From Patiria pectinifera (lineage: Eukaryota; Echinodermata; Asteroidea; Valvatida; Asterinidae): a stretch of 64,000 bases of DNA. Shown piece by piece: positions 57,701-64,000 of this stretch. The DNA lies in assembly GCA_029964075.1 (NCBI GenBank), contig CM057134.1, positions 18,640,905 to 18,704,904 on the forward strand. Reading direction: 5' to 3'. Position 1 is the stretch's first letter. Every line of letters begins with the position of its first letter. The position numbers and the translations under genes are program-made. The notes beneath the pieces are model-generated. The model ran no database searches, was not told where the DNA came from, and saw only the letters and a list, made by a program, of their open reading frames with translations.

Positions 57701-57814
57701 ACAAGTCTTTCTCAGTGTACACTTACCCGACGGTTCCTGGGCCCATACCCATCGAACGTTGACAAGAAAACTCAGTGAAAACAGAAGGAGGATTGGCATC
57801 AGGAATCCCCGCAT
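48173..57814 (-). CDS. SRCR receptor gene A: signal peptide, SRCR x7 (+1 broken), TM, PPxY tail
   Basis: Exons, high to low: 57727-57814 (signal), [54031-54356 broken SRCR h], 53478-53783 (g), 53025-53351 (f), 51152-51481 (e), 50674-51012 (d), 50187-50522 (c), 49447-49785 (b), 49021-49347 (a), 48173-48711 (TM and tail). Every exon boundary is phase 1. Without h the reading frame closes to 976 aa. The signal peptide [18 protein letters not shown] is likely cut after Ala25. SRCR domains fill 30-797; one membrane segment (about 803-827, [11 protein letters not shown]) is followed by RRMRKK and a 150-residue cytoplasmic tail with PPGY, two PPAY, PPFY and an NPLY motif. Domains have six cysteines (group A type). 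This fits a type I scavenger-receptor-like surface protein; ligand unknown. The gene is tandemly duplicated (gene B). Assembly of exons into one transcript is inferred from phase and spacing. Confidence 0.85.
48983..49013 (+). repeat. SINE head fragment at a splice donor
   Basis: GGGAGTCAGGTTGGCGTGGT and GGTACTTGC match the head of the SINE at 20644-20672. It lies immediately inside the intron after SRCR exon a, whose donor (GTCAGTGCAAG read on the minus strand) starts at 49020, so the intron's first 40 nt are SINE-derived. Confidence 0.55.
49021..49347 (-). CDS. Gene A SRCR exon a (membrane-proximal)
   Basis: 109 codons, phase 1-1. [63 protein letters not shown]: six cysteines. Ends KSHMTEP before the donor GTCAGT. 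There is no equivalent exon next to the TM exon of gene B. Confidence 0.88.
49447..49785 (-). CDS. Gene A SRCR exon b (divergent type)
   Basis: 113 codons, phase 1-1. Reads [72 protein letters not shown]. It differs from all the other copies here ([15 protein letters not shown] instead of [13 protein letters not shown]) and looks like an older lineage nearer the DMBT1-type consensus. It lacks a counterpart in the visible part of gene B. Confidence 0.88.
50187..50522 (-). CDS. Gene A SRCR exon c
   Basis: 112 codons. [62 protein letters not shown]. Two acceptor sites lie in tandem (TTTCAGTTTCAG, 6 bp apart). The intron beyond it matches the intron beyond the gene B SRCR exon (CATAATAGGTGA, TTTAATCGAAAA), so this is the positional equivalent of 63618-63950. 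Confidence 0.88.
50674..51012 (-). CDS. Gene A SRCR exon d
   Basis: 113 codons. [69 protein letters not shown], ending [11 protein letters not shown] at the donor GTTAGT. Tandem acceptor TTTCAGTTTCAG-type as in exon c. Very close to exon e in flanks, indicating recent duplication. Confidence 0.88.
51152..51481 (-). CDS. Gene A SRCR exon e (extra cysteine)
   Basis: 110 codons. Reads [18 protein letters not shown], then [20 protein letters not shown], where the usual WGTVC glycine is cysteine, giving seven cysteines. [32 protein letters not shown] follow. Odd cysteine number could permit an intermolecular disulfide (inference). Confidence 0.87.
51898..52407. mobile_element. Foldback element, ~165-bp arms, in a gene A intron
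   Basis: Left arm ATATAACCATTTGAGTAAAG, ACTGAGATAT, GAACACTGCACAT, ACGAAATTGACAGATAATTT, GGGTGTCGCTATACAT; the right arm 52235-52400 carries the inverse of each in reverse order. Both arms together with the short spacer span about 510 bp between SRCR exons e and f. Confidence 0.75.
52408..52640. repeat. Array of TAAGTCATAATTATGACTTA palindromes
   Basis: At least six overlapping inverted/direct repeats built from ATAATTATGACTTA and GAGATAT, each half-unit about 12-14 bp. Immediately adjoins the foldback element at its right end. Strongly cruciform-prone AT-rich DNA. Confidence 0.8.
52760..53003. repeat. AAAGTGTTG inverted repeats, left copy of the f/g duplication
   Basis: Short inverted phrases CAACACTTTT/AAAAGTGTTG recur every 20-40 bp. 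Sequence from 52853 (GGAAAAGTGTTGCAAAAGGG) to 53003 is nearly identical to 53841-54000, showing a local duplication of about 1 kb. Confidence 0.78.
53025..53351 (-). CDS. Gene A SRCR exon f
   Basis: 109 codons. [74 protein letters not shown], ending [19 protein letters not shown] departs from the common CDDGWDLDD. It is one parent of the chimeric exon h. Confidence 0.87.
53478..53783 (-). CDS. Gene A SRCR exon g
   Basis: 102 codons; two residues shorter near the start ([12 protein letters not shown] instead of GGSSSNEG) and with a short linker (CASNLG). [51 protein letters not shown]. If h is skipped this is the first domain after the signal peptide. The flanking intron (GAACGTATAGTTTCTACGTC) is duplicated beyond exon h. 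Confidence 0.87.
54031..54356 (-). pseudogene. SRCR exon h: f/g chimera with frameshift and lost cysteine
   Basis: 326 nt instead of 327. The 5' part (to [18 protein letters not shown]) matches exon g; the 3' part ([14 protein letters not shown] onward) matches exon f. Diagnostic sites place the switch between 54216 and 54227. Near 54148 one base is missing relative to exon f, turning AACTGCTTAGGA into AACTGCTAGGA and giving an in-frame TAG. A conserved cysteine (f: RDCWHR) is tyrosine here (RNYWHR). As a phase 1-1 exon it can be skipped without breaking the frame; if included the protein would stop after about 100 residues of mature sequence. Confidence 0.85.
54877..55745. repeat. Degenerate ~180-bp tandem repeat rich in AAGATGGCGGCC motifs
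   Basis: About five units, each with AAATTCAAGATGG(C/T)GGCC, AATATGGC(G/C)(A/C)C, a CAGCC(A/T)AATAATnTGATAAAAGCAT-like stretch, and TTCATTTCTGGTnTCC. Unit starts near 54880, 55030, 55218, 55395 and 55552, with a stub at 55708. CAAGATGGCGGCC at 55226-55238 is a full YY1 consensus; others vary by 1-2 bases. It lies in the first intron of gene A. Confidence 0.75.
55924..56097. mobile_element. GAGGACA family element, copy 3
   Basis: Colinear with 1371-1542: ACTATACGCCTGAGGACAAC, CCCATAGACTAAGCACG, CGATCGAGGACAG, TGTCCTTGAGCGCAATAC. It contains a small internal duplication of CGATCGAGGAC. Confidence 0.6.
56499..56872. mobile_element. Harbinger-like MITE, copy 5 (TSD TAA)
   Basis: 374 bp, TAA at 56496-56498 and 56873-56875. 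Left end has a C-run replacing the usual A-run, then AAAAAAGTCTCCGGTTTCTG; right end CATACCAGAAACCGGAGAC. Same orientation as copy 2. Confidence 0.75.
57727..57814 (-). CDS. Gene A exon 1: start codon and signal peptide
   Basis: ATG at 57814-57812 in CCTCAAGATGCGG. 29 codons plus one base: a positively charged start, MRGF, a hydrophobic core [14 protein letters not shown], then WVWA before QEPS. Donor GTAAGT at 57726. Phase 1 matches all the SRCR exons downstream, which is the main reason to join them. Confidence 0.75.
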
Positions 57815-57918
57815 CTTGAGGATGGTCGTTGCCTTGGAGACCTATACGCGCCCTTATCACGACTAACGACACAACTTGACTTTGTCTGCCGATACTGCAC
57901 TTCGCACAAAATGGCGTC

Positions 57919-57926
57919 GTATATAG
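57919..57926 (-). promoter_or_regulatory. Possible TATA box of gene A
   Basis: CTATATAC on the minus strand, about 105 nt upstream of the start codon. Spacing would allow an 80-nt 5' UTR. By-eye call with no transcript support. Confidence 0.3.
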
Positions 57927-59270
57927 CGGTTATGACACGCGCCGTGCTTCCTGCACAATCAGGCAATGTACGTACATCGTGTACGTAGTTCTTATGGTGA
58001 AATGACTACTTTTGTTGTTGTGCATCCACCATAACGACACAAAGACGTCGTGCGCAGTCTCAGATTCAGTCTCAGTTTCGTTAGATTGTTTGCCGATTTT
58101 CATAAGAAAAAAAATATATCCCACTGGGAATGACCTGCATGCTTACAATCTGTAAAATTGGTTGGTACACTTTATCATACTTGCACACATGGATCGCGAC
58201 GTACTAATTTTAAACAAATTATATTTATTATGAATAATTATATGGGATTACTAGTCAAACGTTTGTAATTACATCTTGATATAAAAACTTTGCTTCCGAA
58301 CACGCTTTAATTAAACTCCATTTCGAAACCTAGAATTCCCTCTCTTGGTTGCCTTTAGTTGCAAAATCAGTTCTTACCGGCTGTTCGGCATAGGCCTATA
58401 TTTTTCAGTTAACACACATTGTACATGTTTTATGAGTTATATAGTGCAACTTTTTCCTTTTTTCCCTCAAATGGGTAAATAGGCCTATAGGTTTGGAAAT
58501 ACATTCTTCAAATGCTCGCTGGCACGTAAGCCTACATGGCTTGTGTGGCGTGATCAGATTCGGGATTTCCGAATGAACAGTGCCGCACCACACAAGAAAC
58601 TAATTTGCATGTGACCTGACCGTGTAACTAGTTTATTTACTTTTGAGAATCTTCGCAAATATGGAAAATTATCATGGCGGTTTGCGTGTCGCCATTTCTG
58701 ACTGCTACTTTAGAGCATTTCATTACTCTGGAAGCTGTTTTGTAAGCATCCGTCCATGTCTGCGCAGATGAGTATTGGCAGGATACCCCGAGGCTTGGTC
58801 ACGTCACTCGGTGGATATGCATAATTACGATTGTGTAGTTATGGGCCACAAACCAACTTTTACTAAGGTTACTGGACTTACCAAGTTAGTTTGTGACACT
58901 GAACGCCAACAGGAGTGTCGTGGATAAAGGGCTGCAGGGTTAGGGTTTTATGAGAATTTTGGGGTAAAACGATGATAAAGACGATAAAACGCAACACGAT
59001 GATAAAGATATTTGCGACCAACTGTGTAGGGCTATTCAATCGCAGTAGGTTAAAGACTTTCGTGTGCTTTTACTTAAATAGTCGATCTCTTTAGAAGTAA
59101 GCTCGATCCTTATTTTAGGAACCAGTTTCCACCCGCAATACTGATCGATATAAAACCAGTAACGGCATAGGCCTAATCATACTTAATGTTATCATAGTAG
59201 AACAACATCATGCAGTCATACACATGCACAACTACTATACATTATTAGGTTGGCGTTTACAATACATACA
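57927..59270. other. Intergenic, upstream of gene A
   Basis: AT-rich spacer between gene A's promoter and the start of the duplicated flank. No exon, tRNA or clear element was recognised; ORFs are short and unsupported. Confidence 0.5.
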
Positions 59271-59271
59271 A

Positions 59272-61930
59272 AGGGCGAAGTGGCCGGGCATGACTTGTTC
59301 ATCATATTAAGCAGAACAGATTTATTATGGATTATCAAACATCATGAAATATGAAAACGGCGCTTATGTGAATAGTTTATAAAAAAGTTTGTAACACTGA
59401 TTAAGGCATCTTAAAAGGCCAAGGCTATAACGTGAAAGTGTTTTTCAAAGCACATGTAACCTAATGAAGAAAACTCGTGACCTTTATATATAGATATTTT
59501 TTGAGATATTTTTGTCTTGGATATACATGTATACGTTTTTTAATTTTTTTGTATCAAGTATTCACAGTAGTAGGCGAGGCGTAAATCATGCCTTGTTTTG
59601 TGAGGAGGACGAGGAGGTGAGAGAGGAGGAGGAGGAAGGACTTTGCATTGAGGAGGAATGTTGCACGGAGGAGGGTAGTGGAACGGGGCAGGCGTAGTCT
59701 AGCGAAGAGGGAGGACGTTACGCGATAGCGTCATGATTTCACCGAAATGGGAATGATTTGCTCATCTTTTCCCTCATGCTCCTCATCCTCCTGTCCAAGT
59801 TAAGTGTGCGATGCCCTGTGCTCTTCCAATACGTCCTCCTCACAAAACATGGCATGATTCACCCCTCACCTACTACTATTCACTCTTCTGAACTGTATAT
59901 GAACAAAGAGGCATTAAGTACATTCTACAATCGTAAAGGTAATGTCCTTTGCAAACATCAACAAAACACCAAATTAGCATATCATTGCGAAATACCTTAC
60001 TTGACTGAAAGTGAACATTAGTCTCAAGCATCATGTGAAATCATGGCATCTGATGTACTATCCTTTTCAATAATGAACAATGTTCGTATCGATTTCAAAC
60101 GATGGTCGGCCGACCATAGTTGACTGCCTTTTTTCAAATACTGCCCCAAAGTGCACAAATTGAGTAAGTTCACATTCTTGTTTGCAATCGGTTACACATC
60201 CGTGAATCAAACCAGCTAGTCTGGTTCCCTGACCTGACGATTCACCGATAACTCTTAAGTGCTCCGTTTCGTCTGAGGTAGGGTCAGGGAACCAAACTAC
60301 AAGAACAGCATTTATTTCTTGGTTTTCCATGCATCTACGAACCAATTTTTTTTCTATAAAATACTAACCCCCATTCCATCCATTTATGTAAAATACAGCA
60401 ACAGCAAATGTTGTGCATTACCTTTTATGTAAGTAAACTTCAAGCTTTTCGCTATAGGGCAATGGCTATCTAAAATATAATGAACAAACTATGTTCTGTT
60501 ACAAAAATAATCATAGCAAATATCTGAGTGATAATTATCAGAAATAGCAACAAATAAGCTTAAAGTAAAGTCTATGAACTCATAAAATCCGCTGGTAAAA
60601 ATATTATCCGTAAAAATCACTTTCTTCTTACCATTACTCTTTGTCCAAAATCGCACTTATACAATTTACAAATTTAAAAGACTGAAGTGAAAGACGATTC
60701 TCCTTATTTTAATAACAACGGCTAGCAAAACGGTTATCCTGAGTACAATCAGTGAAAATATAAAAGATTGTCCTTGCCATTTTATAAGATACAAACTTGA
60801 AAGGCAACTGGGAGACGTTTCTGATACTTTTGGGCACTGTGACAAGCCTTTGCATCATGTGAATGGCCGATTACAAGTGGTTTTTGCACAGTTTTCCTTA
60901 TTAACGGAAAAAGATTAACTACAATCCAATCATATTTGGAGCTAAATAAAGGATTTGTTCAGCTGGAATCCTTGTTGACTAATCTACACAGGGTGATCGT
61001 GAATAGGCACTTCTCTTTAACGTATAAACTATTCCAAATTTACAAACTTGATTAAATTCGATTATATGGTTAATAGATGCTTCATAAACAAATAAACGTT
61101 AAACCAATGCTCAAAATCAATATCTAACCATCTTGATTAAACGCGATTATATAAAGCAAACGTTCAAGCAGTGTTCAAAATCAATATGTGACCATCTTGA
61201 ATAAACACAATTATATGGTATTTGTATCCTTATAAGCTGACAAACGTTCAAGCAATGCTCAATCTCAATATCTAACGATCTGCAATAAAATCGATTATAT
61301 TGTAGTATGCTTCATAAGCAAATAGACGTTCCAGCAATGTTAAAAATCAATATCTAACCATCTTGAATAAAATCAATTATACGATTATTGTATACTTTAT
61401 AAGCAAATAAACGTTCAAGCAGTGTTCAAAATCGATATCTAACCATCTTAGTAAGCATACTGCAACTGGGAAGTTCAGGATACACGTGATATTTAAACCT
61501 ACATGAGAGAAAATCTTTTATCTTAGATTAAAGCAACCTTGATCCGTTCTGGCGAAATCCCTATGCATCTCCGAAGCAATTTAGAAAGCTCCAAAGTTCG
61601 TTTGTTTGCAGACTGAAATCGAAGAAGTTGTTTTTTTACAAATCAATGTCGGCACCTTTTTGAATTACTGCATTCATGTTATTATATAATTCATAGCTGT
61701 AACGGAGGAAGTAAGGGCTAATCACATTTTATGAAGAACTTTAACGTAAGGCTAATATATATCACATCAACAAAAACTAATTGTTCTAAGACTGTAAACA
61801 TTTCTTGTTTTGCCACTTTCGATCACAAACATTCTTAAACTGACATTTCATTTGTGTTGGCCCGGTAACTTTGATAGTGTTACAAGCATCAGCATTTGGC
61901 CAGGCACAGAAGGCAAAGTGGATTCGTAAA
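59272..61930. repeat. Right copy of the duplicated 3' flank (gene B side)
   Basis: Colinear with 45266-47250: GACTTGTTCATCAT, TTTATTATGGATTATC, TGTCTTGGATATACATG, CTCATCCTCCTGTCCAAGTT, GGCAATGGCTATCTAAAATA, TTATTAACGGAAAA. It differs by an inserted MITE (59936-60426) and by more copies of the roughly 90-bp AACGTTCAAGCAGTG unit (about five at 61030-61450 versus about three in the left copy). The sub-block 59564-59883 has inverted ends (CACAGTAGTAGGCGAGG versus CCTCACCTACTACTATTCAC). Confidence 0.75.
59936..60426. mobile_element. TTAA-type MITE with central palindrome, copy 3
   Basis: Shares block order with 23280-23793: TGCAAACATCAACAAAACAC, GAAATACCTTACT, ATCATGGCATCTGATGTACT, GATGGTCGGCCGACCATAG, CTGGTTCCCTGACC. 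Absent from the left copy of the duplication, so it inserted after the gene duplication or was lost from the other side. Confidence 0.72.
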
Positions 61931-62560
61931 CTGGGGCTTAAGCTGATGGGGCTGGGGCTGAAGCTGATGGGGCTGTGGCTGAAGCTGATGGGGCTGTGGC
62001 TGAGGCAGGGACTTGAGCAGGGGTATGGGCTTGGGCAGGGGTATGGGCTGGGGCTGGGAATCGAACTTTGGCTGTGGCTGGGATGAGACTAGAGCTTGGG
62101 CTGTGGCTGGGCAGGGGCAGGGGCTGATGCAGGGTTTTGGCCTGGGGTTGGGGCAGGGTCTGGGCCTGCAGCTGGGTCTCTGGCTAAGAATAGGGCTGTG
62201 ACTGGGGCTCCTGGGGCTGTGGCTGCTGGAGCTGTGGCTGGGACTGTGGCCTGGCCTGGGGCAGGGTCTGTGGCTGGGCCTGTGGCTTGGTGTGTGACTG
62301 GGTTTGGGGCAGGGTCTGTGGCTGGGACTGGAGTAGGGTCCGTGGCTGGGTCTGTGGCTGGGCATGTGGCTTGGTCTAGGGTTAGGGCTGGGTCTCTGGC
62401 TGAGGCAGGGGCCTGGACAGGGACTGGGGCAGGGGTTGGGGCTGGGTCTCTGGCTGAGTCTGGGTTGACGGTTAGGGCTAGGTTTCTGACTGGGGCAGGG
62501 ACTGGTGCAGGGGCTGTGGCGGGGGCTGTGGCGGGGGCTGAGGCTGCGGCTGGGAAGCCT
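61930..62560. repeat. G-rich minisatellite at the 3' end of SRCR gene B
   Basis: GGGGCT/GGGGCTGTGGCTGAAGCTGAT units at the left, then GGGTCTGTGGCTGG-type units. Partner of 47255-48230. The last 25 codons of gene B (PQPQPPPQPPPQPLHQSLPQ) are encoded inside it. Confidence 0.85.
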
Positions 62561-63950
62561 TGCCGGGGTAGAATGGTGGACTATCAGCCGCTGAGGCATA
62601 TGCAGGAGGGGACAGGTCGGCGTTGGTGGTGTTTGATACCGGAGCAACCCCTGGTGTACGGTTGTTCTTGGGAAACCCGGTACCAGGTAACTGGACCATT
62701 AATTGGGGCTGGCCACTGAAGGGCATTGGGTAGTACCCTGGAGGTGGTTGACGAGGTACGGGCTGGGAAAAAGGGGTCCCTCTATGAAGAGGGCTAGATA
62801 GGCTATTGGCTCCGTTAGAATTCGGGTCAGAGGCTGGTGGGTCAGAGGCTGGTGGTTCAGCGGCCGATGCCAAGGGTATGTTCATGTTGCTGGATGTCGG
62901 TGAAGACTTCTTGCGCCTGCTTCTGACTGCAACTATGATGACAATGGCGATGATTCCGATCACTACAGAGGAGATAGAAATACCTACGACTTCACCAGTG
63001 GCGAGGCCTGGGGGAAAGAGGAACACATATATTACGTTGGACGTTAAAAGAGCTAGCCAAATTCGTCTCTCACAAACGTCCGGCATTGTACAAGTCGTTG
63101 ATGTGCATTTAATTAGATTCAATAGCAACTCTACACAAGTTCCCGTTTCACTTTTAGAATAGGTTGCCATGGAATAGTTGCGTCATATAATGGCGCACAC
63201 TGGCATGACAACATGATATAGCATTGAGTTCAGATATTCAGAGGGTTCTATACAGTTTTATACAACAAAACAGTCTTTACAATCTACCCAATGATCCTTG
63301 GAAAAGTGTGTAGCTTTCAAATTAACGTAACAATACAGATGACAAAGGATTCCACGTCTTAAGCATTCTTATTCTTATTCTCACCCAATAACACCCTACT
63401 AGATCATCAATTAACTAATTATGGAGATACACACTAGCACAGCACAGATAAACCTGACCAACAGCATTAACAACCGACAACACAAACAAACATCACAGAC
63501 GTTATACTAACAATCGTAAAGCACCTAACCCCAACCCCTTTTCATAATAGGTGATCTTTAATCGAAAAATGAAGTAAAAATGAAGTAAACATTTCTTTTG
63601 ATTAACAGACCACCAACCTGGGTTTGGAGTTCTCATGGATTCTCCGCAAGTTACTCCAGCATCTTCGTTATGCCCACAATCTGTACTAAACCAGCTTCTG
63701 TGTGAACAGTGAGCGATGCTTGATTCATATCCTTGGCAGTTGACATCGTCAAGGACGATCTGTCCTGAGCCTTGGCCAAAGTGAGCATTGCTCCAAGCAT
63801 GGGATGCAGAAGGCAAGCTAAGCATGCGGCAGACGACCTCAGCATCTTGTAGGTCCCATCCATCATCGCAGACTGTGCCCCACTCGCCTCGGTAGAAGAC
63901 CTCGACTCGACCCTCATTGGAAGAGCTGCCACCAACAAGACGAACTGAAA
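62478..63950 (-). CDS. SRCR receptor gene B, 3' part (SRCR exon, TM and tail); continues beyond the window
   Basis: Exons visible: 63618-63950 (SRCR, 111 codons, phase 1-1) and 62478-63007 (TM and tail, stop TAG 62478-62480). [70 protein letters not shown], six cysteines. TM exon: GLATGEVVGISISSVVIGII then RSRRKK; tail with PPGY, PPAY and PPFY, a tandem ASDPPASDP repeat, and a PQ-rich end. It is a close paralog of gene A, but lacks exons equivalent to a and b, has three rather than four PPxY motifs, and SPLH where A has NPLY. The 5' part lies to the right of the window. Confidence 0.86.
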
Positions 63951-64000
63951 CTAAAGCAACAGGAAAATTAGTGTGGTACTTTGACCTTCGCCTTTTCAAC

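Larger units (their letters stand above)
54420..57726. other. Gene A first intron, no further SRCR exon
   Basis: 3.3 kb holding a poly-C run (54425-54438), the ATGGCGGC tandem repeat, a GAGGACA element and a Harbinger-like MITE, listed separately. An AT-rich remainder (56880-57440) shows nothing recognisable. The open frame at 57441-57722 runs into the signal-exon donor and has no family resemblance. Confidence 0.6.

Noticed and set aside
61889-62647. 252-residue minus-strand open frame rich in Pro/Ser (and 47833-48360, 175 residues)
   Set aside because: It overlaps the receptor tail in another frame and then the minisatellite; composition is dictated by stop-free 6-bp repeats and no start or splice evidence supports it. 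Kept only as a finding.
62096-62719. 207-residue plus-strand frame rich in Gly/Ala/Val
   Set aside because: Antisense of the same minisatellite and of the well-supported tail exon of gene B.

Overview
This is an intron-rich animal genome window, with GT-AG introns of 0.3-7 kb and single-exon domain cassettes. It is packed with short non-autonomous DNA transposons, foldback elements and tRNA-derived SINEs. Multi-domain SRCR receptor genes in tandem, together with this repeat style, suggest a marine invertebrate deuterostome (echinoderm, hemichordate or cephalochordate). The sequence alone does not give the species.

I could read five genes exon by exon, with splice phases that close. (1) WRAP73, minus strand, 12 exons, 1746-13891, 452 aa. 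(2) MRPL51, plus strand, 2 exons, 14306-15287, 155 aa, head-to-head with WRAP73 across a 414-bp bidirectional promoter. (3) DNAJC11, minus strand, 15 exons, 19583-43789, 562 aa, tail-to-tail with MRPL51. (4) SRCR-TM gene A, minus strand, 48173-57814: signal peptide, seven intact SRCR domains plus one broken chimeric SRCR exon, one membrane span, and a proline-rich tail with PPxY motifs. (5) SRCR-TM gene B, minus strand, entering from the right edge: one SRCR exon and the membrane/tail exon at 62478-63950. The first three are housekeeping genes (centrosome; mitochondrial ribosome; mitochondrial cristae). The SRCR genes look like a fast-evolving receptor locus.

Layout: 1-1745 is the 3' flank of WRAP73. 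15.3-19.6 kb separates MRPL51 and DNAJC11 and is almost entirely repeats. The 6.9-kb first intron of DNAJC11 carries a nest of foldback elements (37.6-41.6 kb). 43.8-48.2 kb and 57.8-62.5 kb are the two 3' flanks of a tandem duplication with a period of about 14 kb, each ending in a G-rich minisatellite that runs into the end of the receptor tail.

The strongest unusual items are: a retroposon whose body is the 5' end of 18S rRNA joined to a SINE-like tail, with a perfect 10-bp target-site duplication (7866-8535), itself interrupted by a TTAA-flanked insertion; a chimeric, frameshifted SRCR exon whose recombination breakpoint maps to about 11 bp; the PPxY-rich receptor tails that differ between paralogs; and a 125-bp foldback with a 9-bp target-site duplication whose arms also bound a 4-kb composite element.
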